Source: Ptiloglossa arizonensis (taxonomy: Eukaryota; Arthropoda; Insecta; Hymenoptera; Colletidae). Taken from it: 64,000 nt of DNA. Below, one piece after another: positions 13,581 to 24,320 of the stretch. A model generated the notes under the pieces. The model ran no database searches, was not told where the DNA came from, and was given only the letters and a program-made list of their open reading frames with translations. The stretch lies in assembly GCF_051014685.1 (NCBI RefSeq), contig NW_027478538.1, positions 310,001 to 374,000 of the forward strand, in the 5' to 3' direction. The translations under genes were made by a program, and so were the position numbers. The first letter of the stretch is position 1, and each line of letters opens with the position of its first letter.

Positions 13581-14072
13581 TTTCTCGTTTCTTTGTTCGT
13601 TTCTCCTTTTCTTTCTGCGTTTCATCGCTTCTTTCTTCGTTCCTCCGTTTCTTTCTTCGTTTCTCCGTTTCTTTCTTCGTTTCTCCGTTTCCTTGTTCGT
13701 TTCTCCGTTTATTTCTTCGTTTCACCATTCATTTCTCCGTTTCTTTCTTCGTTTCTCCGTTTCTTTCTTCGTTTCTCCGTTTCTTTCTTCGTTTCTCCGT
13801 TTCTTTCTTCGTTTCACCGTTTCTTTCTTCGTTTCTCCGTTTATTCCTTCATTTCCCCATTTATTTCTCCGTTTCTCGGTTTCTTTCTTCGTTTCTCCGT
13901 TTCTTTGTTCGTTTCTCCGTTTCTTTGTTCGTTTCTCCGTTTCTTTGTTCGTTTCTCCGTTTCTTTGTTCGTTTCTCCGTTTATTTCTTCGTTTCTCCGT
14001 TTCATTCTTCGTTTCTTTCTTCGTTTCTTCATTTCTTTCTTCGTTTCTCCGTTTCTTTCTTCGTTTCTCCGT
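9899..14072 (+). repeat. 4,174-bp tandem duplication, unit 1
   Basis: The next 4.2 kb repeats this unit at a constant 4,174-bp offset, in register over the rare variants I checked (GTTTTGCCG, CTCCATTTGTTTCCCC, TCCTGGTTCG, TTTCTGCGTTTCATCGC). The left junction lies near 9,899, where GGTACTCC (this copy) and GTTTCTCC (the other copy) stop matching. The unit is not a multiple of 20 bp, since it carries several 8-8, 12-12 and short modules. Confidence 0.9.
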
Positions 14073-17000
14073 TTCTTCCTTCGTTTCTCCGTTTCTTCCT
14101 TCGTTTCTCCGTTCCTTTGTTCGTTTCTGCGTTTATTTCTTCGCTTCTCCATTTATTTCCCCGTTTCTCCGTTTCTTTCTTCGTTACTCCGTTTCTCTCA
14201 TCGTATCTCCGTTTCTTTCTTCGTTTTGCCGTTTCTTTCTTCGTTTCTCCGTTTCTTTCTTCGATTCTCCGTTTCTTTCTACGTTTCTCCGTTTCTTTCT
14301 TCGTATCTCCGTTTCTTTCTTCGTTTCTCCGTTTCTTTGTTCGTTTCTCCGTTTCTTTCTTCGTTACTCCGGTTCTTTCTTCGTTTCTCCGTTTCTTTCT
14401 TCGTTTCTCCGTTTCTTTCTTCGTTTCTCCGTTTCTTCCTTCGTTTCTCCGTTTCTTCCTTCGTTTCTCCTTTTCTTTGTTCGTTTCTGCGTTTATTTCT
14501 TCGCTTCTCCGTTTCTTTGTTCGTTCTCCGTTTATTTCTTCGTTTCTCCATTTATTTCTCCGTTTCTTCGTTTCTTTCTTCGTTACTCCGGTTCTTTCTT
14601 CGTTTCTCCGTTTCTTTCTTCGTTTCTCCGTTTCTTTCTTCGTTTCTCCGTTTCTTCCTTCGTTTCTCCGTTTCTTCCTTCGTTTCTCCGTTTCTTTGTT
14701 CGTTTCTGTGTTTATTTCTTCGTTTCTCCATTTGTTTCCCCGTTTCTCCGTTTCTTTCTTCGTTACTCCGTTTCTCTCATCGTATCTCCGTTTCTTTCTT
14801 CGTTTCTCCATTTCTTTCTTCGTTTCTCCGTTTCTTTCTTCATTTCTCCGTTTCTTTGTTCGCTTCTCCGTTTCTTTCTTCGTTTCTCCGTTTCTTTCCT
14901 CGTTTCTCCGTTTCTTTCTTCGTTTCTCCGTTTCTTTCTTCGCTTCTCCGTTTCTTTGTTCGTTTCTCCGTTCATTTCTTCGTTTCTCCATTTATTTCTT
15001 CGTTTCTTCGTTTCTTTCTTCGTTACTCCGGTTCTTTCTTCGTTTCTCCGTTTCTTTCTTCGTTTCTCCGTTTCTTTCTTCGTTTCTCCGTTTCTTCCTT
15101 CGTTTCCCCGTTTCTTCCTTCGTTTCTCCGTTTCTTTGTTCGTTTCTGCGTTTATTTCTTCGTTTCTGCATTTATTTCCCCGTTTCTCCGTTTCTTTCTT
15201 CGTTACTCCGTTTCTCTCATCGTATCTCCGTTTCTTTCTTCGTTTCTCCGTTTCTTTCTTCGTTTCTCCGTTTCTTTCTTCGTATCTCCGTTTGTTTGTT
15301 CGTTTCTTCGTTTCTTTCTTCGTTTCTTCATTTCTTTCTTCGTTTCTCAGTTTCTTTCTTCGTTTCTCCGTTTGCTTGTTCGTTTCTCCATTTATTTCTT
15401 CGTTTCTCCATTTATTTCACCGTTTCTCCGTATCTTTCTTCGTTTCTCCGTTTCTTTGTTCGTTTCTGCGTTTCTTTCTTCGTTTCTCCATTTATTTCCC
15501 CGTTTCTCCGTTTCTTTCTTCGTTACTCCGTTTCTCTCATCGTAACTCCGTTTCTTTCTTCGTTTCTCCGTTTCTTTCTTCGTTTCTCCGTTTCTTTCTT
15601 CGCTACTCCGTTTCTTTGTTCTTTTCTCCGTTTATTTCTTCGTTTCTCCATTTATTTCTCCGTTTCTCCGTTTCTTTCTCCGTTACTCCGGTTCTTTCTT
15701 CGTTTCTCCGTTTCTTTCTTCGTTTCTCCGTTTCTTTCTTCGTTTCTCCGTTTCTTTGTTCGTTTCTCCGTTTCTTTCATCGTTTCTCCGTTTCTTTCTT
15801 CGTTTCTCCGTTTCTTTCTTCGTTTTTCCGTTTCTTTCTTCATTTCTCCGTTTCTTTGTTCGCTTCTCCGTTTCTTTCTTCGTTTCTCCGTTTCTTTCCT
15901 CGTTTCTCCGTTTCTTTCTACGTTTCTCCGTTTCTTTCTTCGCTTCTCCGTTTCTTTGTTCGTTTCTCCGTTTATTTCTTCGTTTCTCCATTTATTTCTC
16001 CATTTCTCCGTTTCTTTCTTCGTTACTCCGGTTCTTTCTTCGTTTCTCCGTTTCTTTCTACGTTTCTCCGTTTCTTTCTTCGTTTCTCCGTTTCTTTGTT
16101 CGTTTCTCCGTTTCTTTCATCGTTTCTCCGTTTCTTTCTTCGTTACTCCGTTTCACTCATCGTATCTCCGTTTCTTTCTTCGTTTCTCCGTTTCTTTCTT
16201 CGTTTCTCCGTTTCTTTCTTCGCTTCTCCGTTTCTTTGTTCGTTTCTCCGTTTATTTCTTCGTTTCTCCGTTTCTTTCTTCGTTACTCCGGTTCTTTCTT
16301 CGTTTCTCCGTTTCTTTCTTCGTTTCTCCGTTTCTTTCTTCGTTTCTCCGTTTCTTCCTTCGTTTCTCCGTTTCTTCCTTCGTTTCTCCGTTTCTTTGTT
16401 CGTTTCTGCGTTTATTTCTTCGTTTCTCCATTTATTTCCCCGTTTCTCCGTTTCTTTCTTCGTTACTCCGTTTCTCTCATCGTATCTCCGTTTCTTTCTT
16501 CGTTTCTCCGTTTCTTTCTTCGTTTCTCCGTTTCTTTCTTCGATTCTCCGGTTCTTTCTTCGATTCTCCGTTTCTTTCTTCGCTTCTCCGTTTCTTTCTT
16601 CGTATCTCCGTTTCTTTGTTCGTTTCTTCGTTTCTTTCTTGGTTTCTTCATTTCTTCCTTCGTTTCTCCGTTTCTTCCTTCGTTTCTCCGTTTCTTTGTT
16701 CGTTTATGCGTTTATTTCTTCGTTTCTCCATTTATTTCCCCGTTTCTCCGTTTCTTTCATCGTTTCTCCGTTTCTTTCTTCGTTTCTCCGTTTCTTTCTT
16801 CGTTTTTCCGTTTCTTTCTTCATTTCTCCGTTTCTTTGTTCGCTTCTCCGTTTCTTTCTTCGTTTCTCCGTTTCTTTGCTCGTTTCTCCGTTTCTTTCTA
16901 CGTTTCTCCGTTTCTTTCTTCGCTTCTCCGTTTCTTTGTTCGTTTCTCCGTTTATTTCTTCGTTTCTCCATTTATTTCTCCATTTCTACGTTTCTTTCTT

Positions 17001-18290
17001 CGTTACTCCGGTTCTTTCTTCGTTTCTCCGTTTCCTTCTTCGTTTCTCCGTTTCTTTCTTCGTTTCTCCGTTTCTTTCTTCGTTTCTCCGTTTCTTTCAT
17101 CGTTTCTCCGTTTCTATCTTCGTTTCTCCGTTTCTTTCTTCGATTCTCCGTTGCTTTCTTCATTTCTCCGTTTCTTTGTTCGCTTCTCCGTTTCTTTCTT
17201 CGTTTCTCCATTTCTTTCTTCGTTTCTCCGTTTCTTTCTTCGTTTCTCCGTTTCTTTCTTCGTTTGTCCGTTTCTTTCATCGTTTCTCCGTTTCTATCTT
17301 CGTTTCTCCGTTTCTTTCTTCGATTCTCCGTCGCTTTCTTCATTTCTCTGTTTCTTTGTTCGCTTCTCCGTTTCTTTCTTCGTTTCTCCGTTTCTTTGCT
17401 CGTTTCTCCATTTATTTCTCCGTTTCTCCATTTATTTCTTCGTTTCTCCGTTTCCTTGTTCGTTTCTCCGTTCCTTTTTCCGTTTCTCCAATTCTTTCTT
17501 CGATTCTCCGTTTCTTTCTTCGTTTCTCCGTTTCCTGGTTCGTTTCTCCGTTTATTTCTTCGTATCTCCATTTATTTCTCCGTTTCTCCGTTTCTTTCTT
17601 CGTTTCGCCGTTTCCTTCTTTGTTTCTCCGTTTCTTTCTTCGTTTCTCCGTTTCTTTCTTCGTTTCTCCGTTTCGTTGGACGTTTCTCCGTTTATTTCTT
17701 CGTTTCTCCATTTATTTCTCCGTTTCTTTGTTCGTTTCTCCGTTTCTTTGTTCGTTTCTCGTTTCTTTGTTCGTTTCTCCTTTTCTTTCTGCGTTTCATC
17801 GCTTCTTTCTTCGTTCCTCCGTTTCTTTCTTCGTTTCTCCGTTTCTTTCTTCGTTTCTCCGTTTCCTTGTTCGTTTCTCCGTTTATTTCTTCGTTTCACC
17901 ATTCATTTCTCCGTTTCTTTCTTCGTTTCTCCGTTTCTTTCTTCGTTTCTCCGTTTCTTTCTTCGTTTCTCCGTTTCTTTCTTCGTTTCACCGTTTCTTT
18001 CTTCGTTTCTCCGTTTATTCCTTCATTTCCCCATTTATTTCTCCGTTTCTCGGTTTCTTTCTTCGTTTCTCCGTTTCTTTGTTCGTTTCTCCGTTTCTTT
18101 GTTCGTTTCTCCGTTTCTTTGTTCGTTTCTCCGTTTCTTTGTTCGTTTCTCCGTTTATTTCTTCGTTTCTCCGTTTATTTCTTCGTTTCTCCGTTTCATT
18201 CTTCGTTTCTTTCTTCGTTTCTTCATTTCTTTCTTCGTTTCTCCGTTTCTTTCTTCGTTTCTCCGTTTCTTCCTTCGTTTCTCCGTTTCT
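14073..18290 (+). repeat. 4,174-bp tandem duplication, unit 2
   Basis: This is a nearly exact copy of 9,899-14,072. I noticed only rare differences: GTTGTACG at 13,501 is GTTGGACG at 17,675, and an extra 20-bp unit lies near 18,160. The match ends near 18,290, where CTTCGG replaces CTTCGT. So few changes over 4 kb point to a recent unequal exchange, or to an assembly question. Confidence 0.9.
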
Positions 18291-20580
18291 TCCTTCGGTT
18301 CTCCGTTTCTTTGTTCGTTTCTGCGTTTATTTCTTCGTTTCTCCATTTATTTCTCCATTTCTACGTTTCTTTCTTCGTTACTCCGGTTCTTTCTTCGTTT
18401 CTCCGTTTCCTTCTTCGTTTCTCCGTTTCTTTCTTCGTTTCTCCGTATCTTTCTTCGTTTCTACGTTTCTTTGTTCGTTTCTGCGTTTCTTTCTTCGTTA
18501 CTCCGGTTCTTTCTTCGTTTCTCCGTTTCTTTCTTCGTTTCTCCGTTTCCTTCTTCGTTTCTCCGTTTCTTTCTTCGTTTCTCCGTTTCTTTGTTCGTTT
18601 CTCCGTTTCTTTCATCGTTTCTCCGTTTCTTTCTTCGTTTCTCCGTTTCTTTCTTCGTTTCTCCGTTTCTTTCTTCGTGTCTCCATTTATTTCTCCGTTT
18701 CTTTCTTCGTTCCTCCGTTTCTTTGTTCGTTTCTCCGTTTCTTTGTTCGTTTCTCCGTTTCTTTCTTCGTTTCTCCGTTTCTTTCTTCGTTTCTCCGTTT
18801 CTTCGTTCGTTTCATCGTTTCTCCGTTTCTCCGTTTGTCGGTTCATTCGTTCGTTTCTCCATTTATTTCTCCGTTTCTCCGTTTCTTTCTTCGTTTCTCC
18901 GTTTCTTTGTTCGTTTCTCCGTTTCTTTCTTCGTTTCTCCGTTTCTTTCTTGATTTCGCCGTTTCTTTCTTCGTTTCTCCGTTTCTTTGTTCGTTTCTCT
19001 GTTTCTTTGTTCGTTTCTCCGTTTCTTTCTCCGTTTCTCGGTTTATTTCTTCGTTTCTCCATTTATTTCTACATTTCTCCGTTTCTTTCTTCGTTTCTCC
19101 GTTTCTTCCTTCATTTCTCCGTTTGCTTGTTCGTTTCTCCGTTTATTTCTCCGTTTCTCCGTTTCTTTATTCTTTTCTCCGTTTCTTTCTTCGCTTCTCC
19201 GTTCCTTTGTTCGTTTCTCCGTTTCTTTCTTCGCTTCTCCGTTTCTTTGTTCGTTTCTGCGTTTATTTCTTCGTTTCTCCATTTATTTCCCCGTTTCTCC
19301 GTTTCTTTCTTAGTTACTCCGGTTCTTTCTTCGTTTCTCCGTTTCTTCCTTCGTTTCTCCGTTTCTTTCTTCGTTTCTCCGTTTCTTTCTTCGTTTCTCC
19401 GTTTCTTTCTTCGTTTCTCCGTTTCTTTCTTCATTTCTCCGTTTCTATGTTCGCTTCTCCGTTTCTTTCTTCGTTTCTCCGTTTCTTTCCTCGTTTCTCC
19501 GTTTCTTTCTTCGTTTCTCCGTTTCTTTCCTCGTTTCTCCGTTTCTTTCTTCGTTTCTCCGTTTCTTTCTTCGTTTCTCCGTTTCTTTTTCCGTTTCTCC
19601 GTTTCTTTCTTCGTTTCTCCGTTTCCTTGCTCCTTTCTCCGTTTATTTCTTCGTGTCTCCATTTATTTTTCCGTTTCTTTCTTCGTTCCTCCGTTTCTTT
19701 GTTCGTTTCTCCGTTTCTTTGTTCGGTTCTCCGTTTCTTTCTTCGTTTCTCCGTTTCTTTCTTCGTATCTCCGTTTCTTCGTTCGTTTCATCGTTTCTCC
19801 GTTTCTCCGTTTGTCGGTTTATTCCTTCGTTTCTCCATTTATTTCTCCGATTCTCCGTTTCTTTCTTCGTTTCTTCGTTTCTTTCATCGTTACTCCGTTT
19901 CTTTCTTCGTTTCTCAGTTTCTTTCTTCGTTTCTCCGTTTCTTTCTTCGTTTCTCCGTTTATTTCTTCGTTTCTCCATTTATTTTTCCGTTTCTCCATTT
20001 CTTCCGTCGTTTCTCCGTTTCCTTGTTCGTTTCTCCGTTTATTTCTTCGTTTCTCCATTTATTTCTCCGTTTCTCCGTTTCTTTCTTCGTTTCTCCGTTT
20101 CTTCCTTCGTTTCTCCGTTTCTTTGTTCGTTTCTGCGTTTATTTCTTCGTTTCTCCATTTATTTCCCCGTTTCTCCGTTTCTTTCTTCGTTACTCCGTTT
20201 CTCTCATCGTATCTCCGTTTCTTTCTTCGTTTCTCCATTTCTTTCTTCGTTTCTCCGTTTCTTTCTTCGATTGTCCGTTTCTTTCTTCGCTACTCCGTTT
20301 CTTTCTTCGTTCCTCCGTTTCTTTCCTCGTTTCTCCGTTTCTTTCTTCGTTTCTCCATTTATTTCCCCGTTTCTCCGTTTCTTTCTTCGTTACTCCGTTT
20401 CTCTCATCGTATCTCCGTTTCTTTCTTCGTTTCTCCGTTTCTTTGTTCGTTTCTCCGTTTCTTTCCTCGTTATTCTGGTTCTTTCTTCGTTTCTCCGATT
20501 CATTCTTCGTTTCTCCGTTTCTTTCTTCGTTTCTCCGTTTCTTTCTTCGTTTCTCCGTTTAATTGGTCGTTTCTCCGTTT

Positions 20581-20900
20581 CTTTCTTCGCTTCTCCGTTT
20601 CTTTGTTCGTTTCTCCGTTTATTTCTTCGTTTCTCCATTTATTTCTCCGTTTCTCCGTTTCTTTCTTCGTTACTCCGGTTCTTTCTTCGTTTCTCCGTTC
20701 CTTTCTTCGTTACTCTGGTTCTTTCTTCGTTTCTCCGTTTCTTTCTTCGCTTCTCCGTTTCTTTGTTCGTTTCTCCGTTTATTTCTTCGTTTCTCCATTT
20801 ATTTCTCCGTTTCTCCGTTTCTTTCTTCGTTACTCCGGTTCTTTCTTCGTTTCTCCGTTCCTTTCTTCGTTACTCTGGTTCTTTCTTCGTTTCTCCGATT
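20581..20900 (+). repeat. 160-bp tandem duplication (20,581-20,740 and 20,741-20,900)
   Basis: Two adjacent 160-bp copies (eight 20-bp units) are identical except for one base near the end, CCGTTT against CCGATT. Each contains the phrases TACTCCGGTT and TACTCTGGTT. The neighbourhood also carries the rare phrase TTTAATTGGTCG at about 20,560, 20,960, 21,720, 22,060 and 23,316, so this part of the array has been amplified several times over. Confidence 0.9.
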
Positions 20901-21806
20901 CATTCTTCGTTTCTCCGTTTCTTTCTTCGTTTCTCCGTTTCTCTGTTCGTTTCTCCGTTTAATTGGTCGTTTCTCCGTTTCTTTCTTCGCTTCTCCGTTT
21001 CTTTGTTCGTTTCTCCGTTTATTTCTTCGTTTCTCCATTTATTTCTCCGTTTCTCCGTTTCTTTCTTCGTTTCTCCGTTTCTTTCTTGATTTCGCCGTTT
21101 CTTTCTTCGTTTCTCCGTTTCTTTGTTCGTTTCTCTGTTTCTTTGTTCGTTTCTCCGTTTCTTTCTCCGTTTCTCGGTTTATTTCTTCATTTCTCCATTT
21201 ATTTCTACATTTCTCCGTTTCTTTCTTCGTTTCTCCGTTTCTTCCTTCGTTTCTCCGTTTGCTTGTTCGTTTCTCCGTTTATTTCTCCGTTTCTCCGTTT
21301 CTTTCTTCGTTTCTCCGTTTCTTTCTTCGCTTCTCCGTTCCTTTGTTCGTTTCTCCGTTTCTCTCATCGTATCTCCGTTTCTTTCTTCGTTTCTCCATTT
21401 CTTTCTTCGTTTCTCCGTTTCTTTCTTCGATTCTCCGTTTCTTTCTTCGCTACTCCGTTTCTTTCTTCGTTCCTCCGTTTCTTTCCTCGTTTCTCCGTTT
21501 CTTCCTTCGTTTCTCCATTTATTTCCCCGTTTCTCCGTTTCTTTCTTCGTTACTCCGTTTCTCTCATCGTATCTCCGTTTCTTTCTTCGTTTCTCCGTTT
21601 CTTTGTTCGTTTCTCCGTTTCTTTCTTCGTTACTCTGGTTCTTTCTTCGTTTCTCCGATTCATTCTTCGTTTCTCCGTTTCTTTGTTCGTTTCTCCGTTT
21701 CTTTGTTCGTTTCTCCGTTTAATTGGTCGTTTCTCCGTTTCTTTCTCCGCTTCTCCGTTTCTTTGTTCGTTTCTCCGTTTATTTCTTCGTTTCTCCATTT
21801 ATTTCT

Positions 21807-23062
21807 CCGTTTCTCCGTTTCTTTCTTCGTTACTCCGGTTTTTTCTTCGTTTCTCCGTCACTTTCTTCGTTTCTCCGTTTCTTTCTTCGTTTCTCCGTTT
21901 CTTCCTTCGTTTCTCCGTTTCTTCCTTCGTTTCTCCGTTTCTTTGTTCGTTTCTGCGTTTATTTCTCCGTTACTCTGGTTCTTTCTTCGTTTCTCCGATT
22001 CATTCTTCGTTTCTCCGTTTCTTTCTTCGTTTCTCCGTTTCTTTCTTCGTTTCTCCGTTTAATTGGTCGTTTCTCCGTCTCTTTCTTCGTTTCTCCGTTT
22101 CTTTGTTCGTTTCTCCGTTTAGTTGGTCGTTTCTCCGTTTCTTTCTTCGCTTCTCCGTTTCTTTGTTCGTTTCTCCGTTTATTTCTTCGTTTCTCCATTT
22201 ATTTCTCCGTTTCTCCGTTTCTTTCTTCGTTACTCTGGTTCTTTCTTCGTTTCTCCGTTTCTTCCTTCGTTTCTCCGTTTCTTTGTTCGTTTCTGCGTTT
22301 ATTTCTTCGTTTCTCCATTTATTTCCCCGTTTCTCCGTTTCTTTCTTCGTTACTCCGTTTCTCTCACCGTATCTCCGTTTCTTTCTTCGTATCTCCGTTT
22401 GTTCCTTCGTTTCTCCGTTTCTTTGTTCGTTTCTCCGTTTCTTTGTTCGTTTCTTCGTTTCTTTCTTCGTTTCTTCATTTCTGTCTTCGTTTCTCCGTTT
22501 CTTTCTTCGTTTCTCCGTTTCTTCGTTCGTTTCATCGTTTCTCCGTTTCTCCGTTTGTCAGTTTATTCCTTCGTTTGTGCATTTATTTCTCCGATTCTCC
22601 GTTTCTTTCTTCGTTTCTTCGTTTCTTTCATCGTTACTCCGTTTCTTTCTTCGTTTCTCCGTTTCTTTCTTCGTTTCTCCGTTTCTTTCTTCGTTTCTCC
22701 GTTTATTTCTTTGTTTCTCCTTTTATTTCTCCGCTTCTTCCTTCGTTTCTCCGTTTGCTTGTTCGTTTCTCCGTTTATTTCTTCGTTTCTCCATTTATTT
22801 CTCCGCTTCTCCGTTTCTTTCTTCGTTTCTCCGTTTCTTTGTTCGTTTCTCCGTTTCTTTCTTCGTTTCTCCGTTTTTTTCTTCGTTTCGCCGTTTCTTT
22901 CTTCATTTCTCCGTTTCTCCGTTTCTTTCTTCGTTTCTCCGTTTCTTTGTTCGTTTCTCCGTTTCTTTCTTCGTTTCTCCGTTTATTTCTTCGTTTCTCC
23001 ATTTATTTCTCCGTTTCTTTCTTTGTTTCTCCGTTTCTTTGTTCGTTTCTCCGTTTCTTTCT
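21807..23062 (+). repeat. 1,256-bp tandem duplication, unit 1
   Basis: The unit is matched by 23,063-24,320 at a 1,256-bp offset. Shared rare phrases include ACTCCGGTTTTTTCTTCG followed by CCGTCACTTTC, TTTAGTTGGTCG, and TCCTTCGTTTGTGCATTT. Confidence 0.9.
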
Positions 23063-24320
23063 TCGTTTCTCCGTTTCTTTCTTCGTTACTCCGGTTTTTT
23101 CTTCGTTTCTCCGTCACTTTCTTCGTTTCTCCGTTTCTTTCTTCGTTTCTCCGTTTCTTCATTCGTTTCTCCGTTTCTTCCTTCGTTTCTCCGTTTCTTT
23201 GTTCGTTTCTGCGTTTATTTCTCCGTTACTCTGGTTCTTTCTTCGTTTCTCCGATTCATTCTTCGTTTCTCCGTTTCTTTCTTCGTTTCTCCGTTTCTTT
23301 CTTCGTTTCTCCGTTTAATTGGTCGTTTCTCCGTCTCTTTCTTCGTTTCTCCGTTTCTTTGTTCGTTTCTCCGTTTAGTTGGTCGTTTCTCCGTTTCTTT
23401 CTTCGCTTCTCCGTTTCTTTGTTCGTTTCTCCGTTTATTTCTTCGTTTCTCCATTTATTTCTCCGTTTCTCCGTTTCTTTCTTCGTTACTCTGGTTCTTT
23501 CTTCGTTTCTCCGTTTCTTCCTTCGTTTCTCCGTTTCTTTGTTCGTTTCTGCGTTTATTTCTTCGTTTCTCCATTTATTTCCCCGTTTCTCCGTTTCTTT
23601 CTTCGTTACTCCGTTTCTCTCACCGTATCTCCGTTTCTTTCTTCGTATCTCCGTTTCTTCCTTCGTTTCTCCGTTTCTTTGTTCGTTTCTCCGTTTCTTT
23701 GTTCGTTTCTTCGTTTCTTTCTTCGTTTCTTCATTTCTGTCTTCGTTTCTCCGTTTCTCCGTTTCTTCGTTCGTTTCATCGTTTCTCCGTTTCTCCGTTT
23801 GTCAGTTTATTCCTTCGTTTGTGCATTTATTTCTCCGATTCTCCGTTTCTTTCTTCGTTTCTTCGTTTCTTTCATCGTTACTCCGTTTCTTTCTTCGTTT
23901 CTCCGTTTCTTTCTTCGTTTCTCCGTTTCTTTCTTCGTTTCTCCGTTTATTTCTTTGTTTCTCCTTTTATTTCTCCGTTTCTTCCTTCGTTTCTCCGTTT
24001 GCTTGTTCGTTTCTCCGTTTATTTCTTCGTTTCTCCATTTATTTCTCCGCTTCTCCGTTTCTTTCTTCGTTTCTCCGTTTCTTTGTTCGTTTCTCCGTTT
24101 CTTTCTTCGTTTCTCCGTTTTTTTCTTCGTTTCGCCGTTTCTTTCTTCATTTCTCCGTTTCTCCGTTTCTTTCTTCGTTTCTCCGTTTCTTTGTTCGTTT
24201 CTCCGTTTCTTTCTTCGTTTCTCCGTTTATTTCTTCGTTTCTCCATTTATTTCTCCGTTTCTTTCTTTGTTTCTCCGTTTCTTTGTTCGTTTCTCCGTTT
24301 CTTTCTTCGTTTCTCCGTTT
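23063..24320 (+). repeat. 1,256-bp tandem duplication, unit 2
   Basis: This copies the preceding 1,256 bp. One 12-bp module is missing near 23,757: an 8-8 junction stands where unit 1 has 8-12-8. The offset therefore falls to 1,244 bp for the rest of the copy. This shows whole modules being lost cleanly. Confidence 0.9.
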
